From: an uncultured Collinsella sp.
GTDB taxonomy: Bacteria; Actinomycetota; Coriobacteriia; Coriobacteriales; Coriobacteriaceae
Assembly (NCBI GenBank): GCA_900754745.1
Contig: CAAEEB010000035.1
Location: 1-11,437 of the forward strand
DNA length: 11,437 bases
Direction of reading: 5' to 3'
The position numbers and the translations under genes were made by a program. The notes beneath the pieces were generated by a model. That model did not search any database. It was not told where the DNA came from and worked only from the letters and a program-made list of their open reading frames with translations. Positions 1 to 6,563 of the stretch are shown here, one piece after another. Position 1 is the stretch's first letter. Every line of letters begins with the position of its first letter.

Positions 1-27
1 CTCCAAAGGCGACCCGCCGCGCACTTT

Positions 28-96
28 GGGACAAAAACAAAAACTCAAAGCCCTGAGTTTGAAAAAAGTTTTTGAGGTTGTCCCAGCTTTTGTCCC
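28..96. repeat. Nested inverted repeats
   Basis: GGGACAAAA at 28-36 is exactly complementary to TTTTGTCCC at 88-96. Inside it, AAACTCA at 41-47 pairs with TGAGTTT at 54-60 across a 6-nt loop. Together they could form a branched fold of about 70 nt. Nothing shows whether this is an RNA structure, a protein site or part of an unrecognised reading frame. Confidence 0.4.
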
Positions 97-232
97 CGAA
101 GCCGACGAAACGCGACATCGCGTCATTCGGCGGCACGCGTTCCGTGTCGATGCCGAAAACTGGGTGTAACTGGAGTGACGGGACGGCAGAACCGACGCCA
201 TCGAGTGGGAATAAACGATATTCGTTGATTTC

Positions 233-274
233 AAGCCTCTGACCTGCGAAAACAGGTCGGGGGCTTCTTATTTT
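233..274 (+). terminator. Rho-independent terminator
   Basis: The arm at 233-246 (AAGCCTCTGACCTG) pairs with 253-266 (CAGGTCGGGGGCTT) over 14 bp, including two G-U wobbles, around the 6-nt loop CGAAAA. The sequence CTTATTTT follows. It lies about 65 bp after the TAA of the frame-2 reading frame entering from the left edge, so it probably ends a transcript that begins outside the window. Confidence 0.75.
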
Positions 275-295
275 GCAACCTCTGTGCAACCTTTG
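274..295. repeat. 11-bp tandem direct repeat
   Basis: TGCAACCTCTG (274-284) is followed directly by TGCAACCTTTG (285-295), with one difference. Short tandem iterons of this kind can be protein-binding sites such as integrase arm sites, but no integrase gene is visible here. Confidence 0.5.
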
Positions 296-308
296 CGGTT
301 TCGCGCCC

Positions 309-337
309 CGTGAACAGGGGACGTAGCACTGTTCACG
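309..337. repeat. 9-bp inverted repeat, operator-like
   Basis: CGTGAACAG (309-317) and CTGTTCACG (329-337) are perfect inverted copies separated by 11 bp. The shape would suit a dimeric DNA-binding protein or a short hairpin. No well-supported gene starts immediately next to it. Confidence 0.4.
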
Positions 338-471
338 TCTGGGCCCATGTCGGCACCGATCAATGCCCGCGCTGCTTCTGCTTGCGCTTCAGCTTTCGCT
401 GCTCGAAGCACGTCGCCCGGGATTCCTCGCCAGAGGAGAACTGACCGTTCCTTGCGAAACCGCGAGACCAG

Positions 472-687
472 CTATATCCGCTTGTTGCGGGCTTGCTTGA
501 GCCAGTTCCTCTTGAAAGAGCCTATACCTCCGAAGAACTTGTTGTACGTCTCACCGTTCTCCTTGGCCTCGTACTTGACCAAGGCAAGTTCGATAGTGCA
601 GAGGTAATCCGCCACTTGCTCGAGGCGGTAGTCGGTCATCGAGGTCTTGCGGCGTCGGACGACCCCTTTTGAGAGGACCTTGCCCAC
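472..687 (-). CDS. Small hypothetical protein, possibly the 3' remnant of a longer gene
   Basis: This reverse ORF codes for 71 residues from a GTG at 687, or 55 residues from the first ATG at 639. I do not recognise the family. The product is basic and mixed in composition (for example TYNKFFGGIGSFKRNW near the C terminus), with G/C-rich third positions, so it looks more like true coding sequence than the + strand ORF opposite. Neither start has a clear Shine-Dalgarno site. The reading frame stays open upstream of 687 into the truncated mtnN segment. It may therefore be the tail of a longer gene whose 5' part was lost at the same junction. No signal peptide or membrane segment is apparent. 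Function unknown. Confidence 0.4.
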   Translation of the reverse strand: MGKVLSKGVVRRRKTSMTDYRLEQVADYLCTIELALVKYEAKENGETYNKFFGGIGSFKRNWLKQARNKRI

Positions 688-927
688 CGAGTCGTCTCGC
701 CCGCGGAACAGAAGGAGCGCATCCTCGCGACCTTCGGCGACCTGTGCTGCGAGATGGAGGGCTGCACCATCGTGCAGGCCGCCTATCTCAACGGCGTGCC
801 CCTCGTCGTCGTGCGCGCCATCAGCGACAAGCCCTGCGCCGAGGGCCAGGTCGTCGACTACAACACCTTCGAGAAGAAGGCCGCCTGCGGCTGCGCCCGC
901 ATCGCCGCGCGCATGGTTAAGCTTTAG
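688..927 (+). pseudogene. mtnN: MTA/SAH nucleosidase, 5'-truncated remnant
   Basis: The frame that ends with TAG at 925-927 translates to the C-terminal third of a 5'-methylthioadenosine/S-adenosylhomocysteine nucleosidase. That enzyme cleaves adenine from MTA and SAH in methionine salvage and SAM recycling. Visible hallmarks are the segment AEQKERILATFG, the substrate-binding CCEMEG (EMEG at 751-762), YLNGVPLVVVRAISDK with the catalytic Asp (GAC at 826-828), and the terminal FEKKAA...ARMVKL. The family is about 230 residues long. Only about 80 are present, and the same frame has a TGA at 670-672. The N-terminal part, including the conserved catalytic Glu near residue 12, is absent, so no active enzyme could be made. 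G/C-rich third positions match the regulator-PTS locus, so it is probably native sequence truncated by a rearrangement near 670-700. I am confident of the family and of the truncation. Confidence 0.85.
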
Positions 928-978
928 GCCCTGCGCGCCGGGGCCCTTCTTTATGTTGGAACCCCGGCGCGCAGGGCC
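927..978 (+). terminator. Long GC-rich hairpin after mtnN remnant
   Basis: GGCCCTGCGCGCCGGGG (927-943, starting on the last base of the mtnN stop codon) is perfectly complementary to CCCCGGCGCGCAGGGCC (962-978). The stem is 17 bp with an 18-nt loop. There is no good T-run after it (CTTTCC only). It may still act as a terminator or a 3'-end stabiliser. Confidence 0.65.
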
Positions 979-1126
979 CTTTCCAAAGCGAAGTGTCGAG
1001 CCGAAGTGTTGAGCGTCGGCCCTGAATGTTCAATGGCCGTTGTTTTCTGCCCCTCAAGTGGTGAACTTCTCCTCGGGGCTGTTGATTCCCCCACGCGCCC
1101 CCCCCTTCCGTTCTCTGTGTTCCCCT

Positions 1127-1132
1127 TATACT
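1127..1132 (+). promoter_or_regulatory. Putative -10 box for the regulator
   Basis: TATACT (1127-1132) matches the TATAAT consensus at five of six positions. It lies about 25 bp before the regulator's ATG, so the leader would be very short. The -35 position would fall at about 1104-1109, just at the end of the 8-C run, and shows no good TTGACA match. The promoter may therefore be weak or activator-dependent. Confidence 0.35.
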
Positions 1133-1146
1133 CCTTGTACAAGGAG
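1131..1146 (+). promoter_or_regulatory. 16-bp perfect palindrome over the regulator's ribosome-binding site
   Basis: CTCCTTGTACAAGGAG is a perfect 16-bp palindrome. Its right half supplies most of the Shine-Dalgarno sequence AAGGAGG (1141-1147), 9 nt before the ATG at 1157. It also overlaps the predicted transcription start and the end of the -10 box. It could be an operator for autorepression, or an RNA element that pairs with the Shine-Dalgarno. The choice is inference. Confidence 0.5.
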
Positions 1147-1156
1147 GTAAGAAGTC

Positions 1157-3898
1157 ATGGACAAGACCGCACAGGACAGCTTGGCAAAGAAGCCCGTCGA
1201 CATGAGGGACAGGATTCTCGAGCATCTCGAGGCCCTCACCTCTGCCGTCTCGCTCGACGACCTTGCCCGTCTGTCCACCTCCGACATCGCCGAGACGCTC
1301 ATCATCTCCAGGAGCCTGGCGAGCCAGTATCTCAACGACCTTGTTCGCGCCGGCCTTGTGGTTAAGGTGGCGGGCAGGCCTGTCCGTTATTTTCATCGCC
1401 GCGCGTTCCAGAAGCGTTTTCAGGTAAAGCTCTCTGCAAGCAAGTACGCCTCGCTCGCCGACCTCATCCAGGCGACGGGAATCGCCGATCACCGCGACTT
1501 CGCGCGTGCCGTGGGCTTCGACCTTAGCCTCAGCTCCGTTGTCGAGCAGTGCAAGGCTGCGGTTCAGTACCCTCCGTTTGGCCTACCCATCCTCTTGAGC
1601 GGCGGCGTGGGTGTCGGTAAGTCTTTCCTTTCTCGCCTTGTGTACGAGTACGGCAAGAACCAGGGCTTGCTGTCCCGCGACTCCTCCTATGTGCGCATCG
1701 ACTGCGCCGGGGTCCCGGACGCCGCCTCGTTCAACGGGCTTCTTGACGAGTCGATCGCGAAATCGCGCGGGGGTGTGGTTTTTGTCAACGGCATCGAGGC
1801 ACTCTCTCCCTCTGCGATGGAGCGCTGCCTTGCGACGGCCCTCGGGCTCGATGCCTCCCAGGATGCGCCGCGCGCTCGCCTCGTTCTTTCGACGACGCTT
1901 TCCGCCGATGACCTGAAGGTTTCCTCGGCCTACAGCAAAATGCCCATCTGTGCCCGCGTCCCCTCACTCAAGGAGCGGACCCCCGAGGAGCGCGAGGATC
2001 TCATCTTGAGCTTCCTGCGCAGCGAGGGGTGCCGAATCGGTTCTGATGTGAAGATTAGCCGCGGCGCATACCGTTGCCTCGTGAACGCGGACTTTTCCGA
2101 TAACATCGCCGGCTTGCGCGCCTGCGTGACGAACTGCTGCGCCAAAGCGTTCCTCAATCGCGAGGGCGACTACGTCGTCGTTCGCCCGTATCTTCTTCCC
2201 AGCGGGCTCCTCTCCTCCGCGCAGATCGATCAACAGCCCGACGATGGCGTTCTGATCGACGCGTCCCTGGATGCCGCCGAGAGCACAGGGCCGGTCGAGC
2301 AGGCGCTCGATGCCCTGTGCTCTCTCGATGAGCGATTCTGCGCCGGGGAGCTCTCTGTCTCCGAGCTCGTCTCGCAAGCTGTCTCCGCTGTGCGCGGCGT
2401 TGAGGATCACTTGATCTTCGGCCGCGGCGTTACCTCCTCGAGGTCGCGCGCCTTCGAGCGCATCGTGGGCGCGGTCCTTGCCGACGCAGGCTCTTCTTAT
2501 GGCATCGAGCTTTCGAGGAAGGTCGCTTTTCTGCTGGCCCAGGAGATTTGCCTGCAGTTGTGGCCGGGCATCGGCCTGGCTAAGCGAAAGTCTGCCAGTG
2601 CGGAGCAAATCTCCCATCTCCTCGGTGCCGTGACCTCCGAATTACCGTTTGCCTCGAGCGTCTCCGATCAGGTCGCCGCAGACGTGGAAGGGGCGCTGGG
2701 AATCTCGCTCGATCACTTCACGAAGACGCTTCTGACGCTGTGCGTCGCATCGGAGTCTCGCGACGCGAAGGCCCTTCGGACGCTCTGCGTCATCTTGTCC
2801 CACGGCTACTCAACGGCGACGAGCATCGCCGACGCAGCGAACCGTATGCTCGGCATGCATGTGTACGAGGCGGTCGACATGCCCTACGACCAGCAGCTGA
2901 AGGACATCGTCGGTCCGCTCCAGCGCCTCGTCGACCGCCATTCCTACTGCACCGGGGTCGTGTTCCTCGTCGACATGGGCTCCTTGGAGGAGGCCTATAA
3001 GGCCCTTGAGAACGTTACCGACTCCACTATCGGCGTGGTGAACAACGTCTCTACCGGTCTTGCGCTCGAGATCGGGGTCGGGCTGCTCGGCGGCAAGTCC
3101 ATCGCCGAGGTTCTTGGCGATGCGACCGCCGCGTGCGTGACGCACTGCAAGGTGATCGAGCGCGTCAACCGTGAGGACGCCATCGTCTTCTGCTCCGAGT
3201 CCGGGGTCGACGCCGCGGAAAGGATACGCCAGCTCGTCTCGCAGAGCCTCCCGCGCACCATAGGCGCGCGCCTGCTCACGAGGCCCTTCAAGCAGCTCGT
3301 CGCGAACGGGTCGAACGACGCCGTTTTCTCCGAGCACCGCGTCTGCGCCGTCATCGGCACGGGAGACCCCGGGGTCGCCTCCGTTCCCTTCGTCGCCCTC
3401 GAAGACATTATGTCGACGGCGTCCGCCTCGAAGGTCGATGCCGTGTTCGGCAGGTGGCTTGACGCTTCCGAGCTCTCTTCTTTCCACGAGAAGCTGCTTT
3501 CGAACATGACGCTGCAGAACGTTATCCGCTCCATCACCATCCTCGACCCGGAGCGGCTATTCCACGAGATCGAGAGCGCCGTGCACGAGCTTCAGCGCAG
3601 AACGGGCGAGAAGATCGGCAGCAACGCCATCATCGGGCTGTACGTTCACCTCTGTTGCCTCGTTGAGCGCCTCGTCACCCGCAACCCCATCGAGACCTAC
3701 GTCGGCCAGGATCGCTTCGAGGAAGAGCACACCGACTTCATCGAGTCCTTCAGGCAGAGTTTCTCGAGCATCTCGACGCGCTATCGCGTGGAGGTTCCTG
3801 TAAGCGAGATCGCCTACGTCTTCGACTACATCAGCGTGAGCGCCGCCCCGGCGCGAGAGGAGCGTCTCGGCTCTTCGAGCCTCCTGCTCGACGAGTGA
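1157..3898 (+). CDS. LevR-like PTS-controlled transcriptional regulator, AAA+ domain degenerate
   Basis: This 913-residue regulator is close to LevR in length and is the likely controller of the downstream PTS operon. A winged-helix DNA-binding region occupies about residues 15-80. An AAA+ domain at about 120-345 has an intact Walker A (GGVGVGKS, 149-156) and a PSLKERTPEER segment (269-279). The middle (about 376-530) may be a poorly conserved PRD. An EIIA-Man-like domain (about 537-660) keeps the phosphorylatable His549 in ILSHGYSTATSIA, with MPYDQQL and FLVDMGSL. An EIIB-like segment has Cys679 in VFCSESG. A C-terminal PRD (about 785-895) has His831 in YVHLCCLVERL. Two features are odd. The GAFTGA loop that contacts sigma-54 is missing between Cys183 and Gly205. 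The Walker B acidic pair is Asn211-Gly212 (VVFVNGIEAL). Loss of sigma-54 dependence is inferred; regulation by PTS phosphorylation is expected from the family. The start has a strong Shine-Dalgarno. Confidence 0.88.
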   Translation: MDKTAQDSLAKKPVDMRDRILEHLEALTSAVSLDDLARLSTSDIAETLIISRSLASQYLNDLVRAGLVVKVAGRPVRYFHRRAFQKRFQVKLSASKYASLADLIQATGIADHRDFARAVGFDLSLSSVVEQCKAAVQYPPFGLPILLSGGVGVGKSFLSRLVYEYGKNQGLLSRDSSYVRIDCAGVPDAASFNGLLDESIAKSRGGVVFVNGIEALSPSAMERCLATALGLDASQDAPRARLVLSTTLSADDLKVSSAYSKMPICARVPSLKERTPEEREDLILSFLRSEGCRIGSDVKISRGAYRCLVNADFSDNIAGLRACVTNCCAKAFLNREGDYVVVRPYLLPSGLLSSAQIDQQPDDGVLIDASLDAAESTGPVEQALDALCSLDERFCAGELSVSELVSQAVSAVRGVEDHLIFGRGVTSSRSRAFERIVGAVLADAGSSYGIELSRKVAFLLAQEICLQLWPGIGLAKRKSASAEQISHLLGAVTSELPFASSVSDQVAADVEGALGISLDHFTKTLLTLCVASESRDAKALRTLCVILSHGYSTATSIADAANRMLGMHVYEAVDMPYDQQLKDIVGPLQRLVDRHSYCTGVVFLVDMGSLEEAYKALENVTDSTIGVVNNVSTGLALEIGVGLLGGKSIAEVLGDATAACVTHCKVIERVNREDAIVFCSESGVDAAERIRQLVSQSLPRTIGARLLTRPFKQLVANGSNDAVFSEHRVCAVIGTGDPGVASVPFVALEDIMSTASASKVDAVFGRWLDASELSSFHEKLLSNMTLQNVIRSITILDPERLFHEIESAVHELQRRTGEKIGSNAIIGLYVHLCCLVERLVTRNPIETYVGQDRFEEEHTDFIESFRQSFSSISTRYRVEVPVSEIAYVFDYISVSAAPAREERLGSSSLLLDE

Positions 3899-3919
3899 CC
3901 TTCCCCGCGCCGCCGCAAG

Positions 3920-3980
3920 CTGACTGCGCGTCCTCAATAATCCGATAACCCCTTGCCCGGCGCGAATCCGGATAGCGCCG
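3920..3980 (+). promoter_or_regulatory. Putative promoter and dyad upstream of the PTS operon
   Basis: The 123-bp gap between regulator and PTS genes holds a possible promoter: CTGACT (3920-3925) and GATAAC (3944-3949), each matching four of six consensus positions, 18 bp apart. Just downstream, about at the start point, lies a dyad: CGGCGC (3958-3963) and GCGCCG (3975-3980) flank the palindrome ATCCGGAT (3966-3973). It is the best local candidate for a regulator-binding site. I found no -24/-12 sigma-54 element (TGGCAC-N5-TTGC), which fits the degenerate regulator. Confidence 0.3.
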
Positions 3981-4021
3981 AGGCAGTACCGAACGTAAAA
4001 CTTCATTTGATAGGAGCAAAC

Positions 4022-4495
4022 ATGAGTGTTGTTATGGCACGAATCGACAATCGCCTGCTTCACGGCATCATCGTGACGCAGTGGGCCCCGGTGTCGGGCG
4101 CGACCCGAGTCATGGTCATCGACGACAAGGTCGCCGGCGACGAGGTCCTGAAATCCACTATGAGGATGGCGCGCCCCGCGGGCATGGCCGTCTCGATCAT
4201 CTCCGAGGAGACCGCGCTCAAGAACTTCGCGGCGGGCAAGTACGACCGCGAGAAGGTCTTTGTCATCGCCAAGGAGCCCGAGACGATCCTTCACCTGGTC
4301 GAGTCGGGCATCGAGCTCCCGTCGCTGATCGTCGGCGGCTCGCTCGTCAAGGAGGGCGGCGTCCAGCTCACCCAGCGCGCCTATGCCTCCGCCGAGAACG
4401 TCCAGAGCTACAAGGCGCTCATCGCCCGCGGCGTCAAGGTGACGGCACAGTTCGTGCCCGCCGACAAGCCCGTCTCCGTCGCCGACCTCATCTAA
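4022..4495 (+). CDS. PTS mannose/fructose/sorbose family, EIIB subunit
   Basis: This 157-residue cytoplasmic subunit takes phosphate from EIIA and passes it to the sugar as the sugar crosses the EIIC/EIID channel. The N terminus ARIDNRLLHGIIVTQW is the family signature, and His14 is the expected phosphorylation site (EIIB of this family uses His, not Cys). The length is normal for a stand-alone EIIB. I chose the ATG at 4022 because AGGAG lies 6 nt upstream and the signature then sits at residues 6-21; an upstream TTG at 3953 would add a non-conserved leader. It is the first gene of the IIB-IIC-IID-IIA-GH172-ROK run, with 9 nt to the next gene. The family is secure; the sugar cannot be read from the sequence. 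Confidence 0.94.
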   Translation: MSVVMARIDNRLLHGIIVTQWAPVSGATRVMVIDDKVAGDEVLKSTMRMARPAGMAVSIISEETALKNFAAGKYDREKVFVIAKEPETILHLVESGIELPSLIVGGSLVKEGGVQLTQRAYASAENVQSYKALIARGVKVTAQFVPADKPVSVADLI

Positions 4496-4504
4496 GGAGG
4501 GATC

Positions 4505-5290
4505 ATGGTCAACTTCACTATCCTGCAAGTCGTCCTTTTGACCCTGCTGGCCTTCATCAAGCACGTGGACTACTACGGCATCCCGATGATCTTCGTCAAC
4601 TATGCCGTCTTCTGGGGCCTTATCACCGGCGTCGTCATGGGCGACTGGCAGACCGGCCTCGTCATCGGCGGTACCATCCAGCTCATGCAGCTCGGCGTCG
4701 CGGGCTTCGGCGGCTCGTCGATTCCCGACTACGGCACGATGGCCATCATCGCCACCGCCTACGGCGTGACCCTGGGCTCCGACACGGGCCTCGCCATCGG
4801 CCTGCCGGTCGGCATGCTCGGCATCCAGCTCGACGTCATCGTCAAGATCCTCAACGGCTTCGTCGTCGAGAAGTCCCAGAAGTTCTGCGACGAGGGCAAG
4901 TTCAAGCAGATGAACGCCATCCTGTGGGTCTGCCCCGTGCTCTTCGGCCTGTGCGCCGCCCTGCCCGTCTTTGTCTCCGTGACCCTCGGCCAGCCCGCCG
5001 TCAACTGGCTCCTCGAGGTTATGCCCCAGTGGTTCCTCTCCGGCCTCACCCTCGCCGGCAAGATGCTCCCGGCCGTCGGCATCGCGATGCTGCTGCGTTA
5101 CATGCCCACCGGCAAGTACTTCCAGTACCTGCTCGCCGGCTTCTTCCTCTCGGCCTTCCTGAACGTGCCCATCATCGGCGCCGCCATCGTCGGCGTTGCC
5201 CTCGCGATCGCGTTCTACCAGCGTGCCGAGAGGGACACCGAGCTCGCCGCCCACGCTTCCGCAGACGCCTTCATCGGAGAGGATGAGTAA
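4505..5290 (+). CDS. PTS mannose/fructose/sorbose family, EIIC membrane subunit
   Basis: This 261-residue integral membrane protein is one half of the sugar channel. Hydrophobic stretches lie at about residues 5-18, 26-45, 51-68, 77-100, 136-160, 176-197 and 205-238. The block GDWQTGLVIGGTIQLMQLG (46-64), followed by GFGG and IPDYGTMA, is typical of EIIC of the mannose superfamily. A charged tail (about 240-261) is cytoplasmic. The Shine-Dalgarno AAGGAGG overlaps the stop of the EIIB gene, and only 2 nt separate this stop from the EIID start, so the subunits are probably translationally coupled. Family assignment is firm, substrate unknown. Confidence 0.94.
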   Translation: MVNFTILQVVLLTLLAFIKHVDYYGIPMIFVNYAVFWGLITGVVMGDWQTGLVIGGTIQLMQLGVAGFGGSSIPDYGTMAIIATAYGVTLGSDTGLAIGLPVGMLGIQLDVIVKILNGFVVEKSQKFCDEGKFKQMNAILWVCPVLFGLCAALPVFVSVTLGQPAVNWLLEVMPQWFLSGLTLAGKMLPAVGIAMLLRYMPTGKYFQYLLAGFFLSAFLNVPIIGAAIVGVALAIAFYQRAERDTELAAHASADAFIGEDE

Positions 5291-5292
5291 CC

Positions 5293-6126
5293 ATGGAAAA
5301 CGAGAACATCACCGCCGTCGCCGAGGGCAAGCCCTCCGGCTACAAGGTCACCAAGAAGGACCTGCGCAACGCGAACTGGCGCTGGCTCATGAGCGTGTGC
5401 ACCTTCAACTACCAGACCCAGCAGGGCGCCTCAGTCGCCTACGCCCTCTCGCCGGTCCTGAGGAAGATCTACACGAACGACGAGGACTATAAGCAAGCGC
5501 TCAACAACCACTTCCGCTACTACAACACCCAGCCTTGGCTCGCCGCCATCATCCTTGGCGCCTGCGTGGCCATGGAGGAACGCGACGGCCTAGCGGCGGC
5601 GGACGCCGTCCAAGACCTGAAGATCGGCACCATGGGACCGCTCGCCGGCGTCGGCGACTCCCTGCTCATGACCATGATCCCGACCATCATGGGCTCCATC
5701 GCCGCCTACATGGCCATCGAGGGCAACCCCGTGGGAGCCGGCATCTGGTTCGCGCTCATCCTGGCCATCTTCTGGGTCCGCATGCACGCCCTCGAGTTCG
5801 GCTACAAGCAGGGCGTGAAGCTCGTCACCGACTTCAGCGAGAAGCTTCCCAACCTCACTGCCGCCGCCTCCGTGCTCGGCCTCACCGTGGTCGGCTGCCT
5901 CATCGCCTCGGTCATCGGCGTCACCTGCCCGATTAGCTTCAGCTTCGGCGACGTCTCGATGGAGATTCAGCCGCTGCTCGACAAGATCCTGCCTGCCATG
6001 ATCCCCGCTGCCATCACGGGAAGCGCGTATTACCTTCTTACCAAGAAGAACGCGAGCATGACGGCCCTCATCCTCGTGGTGATTGTCCTCGCGATGGTCG
6101 CCTCCGCCGCCGGCATCCTCGCCTAG
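5293..6126 (+). CDS. PTS mannose/fructose/sorbose family, EIID membrane subunit
   Basis: This 277-residue subunit is found only in the mannose PTS family and completes the membrane complex with EIIC. After a polar N terminus, the signature regions are DLRNANWRWLMS (23-34), NYQTQQGASVAYALSPVL (39-56), HFRYYNTQPWLAAIILG (73-89) and IGTMGPLAGVGDSLL (111-125). Hydrophobic spans follow at about 128-162, 192-212 and a C-terminal segment at 256-277. The length is normal. The start at 5293 is preceded by the purine-rich GGAGAGGATGAG and lies 2 nt after the EIIC stop. Together with EIIC it makes a full permease, so the system can translocate without other membrane genes. Confidence 0.94.
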   Translation: MENENITAVAEGKPSGYKVTKKDLRNANWRWLMSVCTFNYQTQQGASVAYALSPVLRKIYTNDEDYKQALNNHFRYYNTQPWLAAIILGACVAMEERDGLAAADAVQDLKIGTMGPLAGVGDSLLMTMIPTIMGSIAAYMAIEGNPVGAGIWFALILAIFWVRMHALEFGYKQGVKLVTDFSEKLPNLTAAASVLGLTVVGCLIASVIGVTCPISFSFGDVSMEIQPLLDKILPAMIPAAITGSAYYLLTKKNASMTALILVVIVLAMVASAAGILA

Positions 6127-6152
6127 CTTCGACCCAAGAGATTGGTGAATCA

Positions 6153-6551
6153 ATGAGAAAGATAGTTGTGGCGAGCCATTCCCTTCTCGCCCAGGGCTTC
6201 AAGGACACCCTCGAGTTTCTTACGGGTAAGAGCGACGCCGTCAACGCCGTGTGCGCCTACGTGAACGACAACGGCGAGGGGCTCGACGCGGCGGTCGAGG
6301 CGGCTCTTTCGGGCACTGACGAGGTCGTCGTCCTCACCGACGCGCTCGGCGGCAGCGTGAACCAGCGCTTCTCCCGCTTCGCCTCCGACCGGATCCACGT
6401 GATCGCGGGTGTCAACCTCCCGCTCGCTATGACGGTCGCGCTCGCGCGCCCCGACGAGAAACTCGACTTCGACGCCCTCGTCGACGAGGCGCGCCAGCAG
6501 ATCGTCTACGTGAACGGTGCCAGTTCCGCCGAGTGCGAAGACGACGAATAG
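6153..6551 (+). CDS. PTS mannose/fructose/sorbose family, EIIA subunit
   Basis: This 132-residue cytoplasmic protein carries phosphate from HPr to EIIB. The N terminus KIVVASHSLLAQGF has the phosphorylated His at position 9, and TDALGGSVNQRF (about 62-73) is the second family motif. It is a stand-alone EIIA rather than the EIIAB fusion of E. coli ManX, and it comes last of the four PTS genes. The upstream gap is 26 nt and the Shine-Dalgarno is poor (AAGAG, rather far from the ATG), so it may be translated less than its neighbours. The tail ends in an acidic run. It, or the general PTS enzymes, could also phosphorylate the LevR-like regulator; that is inferred from family biology. Confidence 0.92.
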   Translation: MRKIVVASHSLLAQGFKDTLEFLTGKSDAVNAVCAYVNDNGEGLDAAVEAALSGTDEVVVLTDALGGSVNQRFSRFASDRIHVIAGVNLPLAMTVALARPDEKLDFDALVDEARQQIVYVNGASSAECEDDE

Positions 6552-6563
6552 AGGAGGTCGACG

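Larger units (their letters stand above)
1..471. other. Gene-poor left edge with structured DNA
   Basis: I see no convincing gene here. Frame 2 is open from the window edge to a TAA at 167-169 (55 codons, rich in K and R, no recognised motif). It could be the 3' end of a gene that starts outside the window, but length alone is weak support. The stretch contains nested inverted repeats (28-96), a rho-independent terminator (233-274), an 11-bp tandem repeat (274-295) and a 9-bp inverted repeat (309-337). An 86-codon + strand ORF at 347-607 has no good ribosome binding site and overlaps the more gene-like reverse ORF at 472-687, so I treat it as spurious. Confidence 0.5.
979..1156. other. Intergenic region upstream of the regulator
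   Basis: No gene is visible. It contains a 13-bp tandem repeat (CGAAGTGTCGAGC at 989-1001, CGAAGTGTTGAGC at 1002-1014), a weak dyad around 1016-1039 (CGGCC...TGAA/TTCA...GGCCG), an 8-C homopolymer at 1098-1105, and a likely promoter with a palindromic ribosome-binding region at 1127-1147. Confidence 0.5.

Noticed and set aside
3557..5254. 565-codon open frame on the - strand opposite the regulator's end, EIIB and EIIC
   Set aside because: It is antisense to well-recognised genes, has very repetitive D/G/H/A/E-rich composition, and is explained by the G/C third-position bias of the + strand genes. The same applies to 6150-7736 and 7712-8608 on the - strand.
4081..5286. 401-codon + strand frame spanning the EIIB and EIIC genes
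   Set aside because: It is an R/H/P-rich frame-shifted shadow that runs across the junction of two genuine genes and has no family resemblance.
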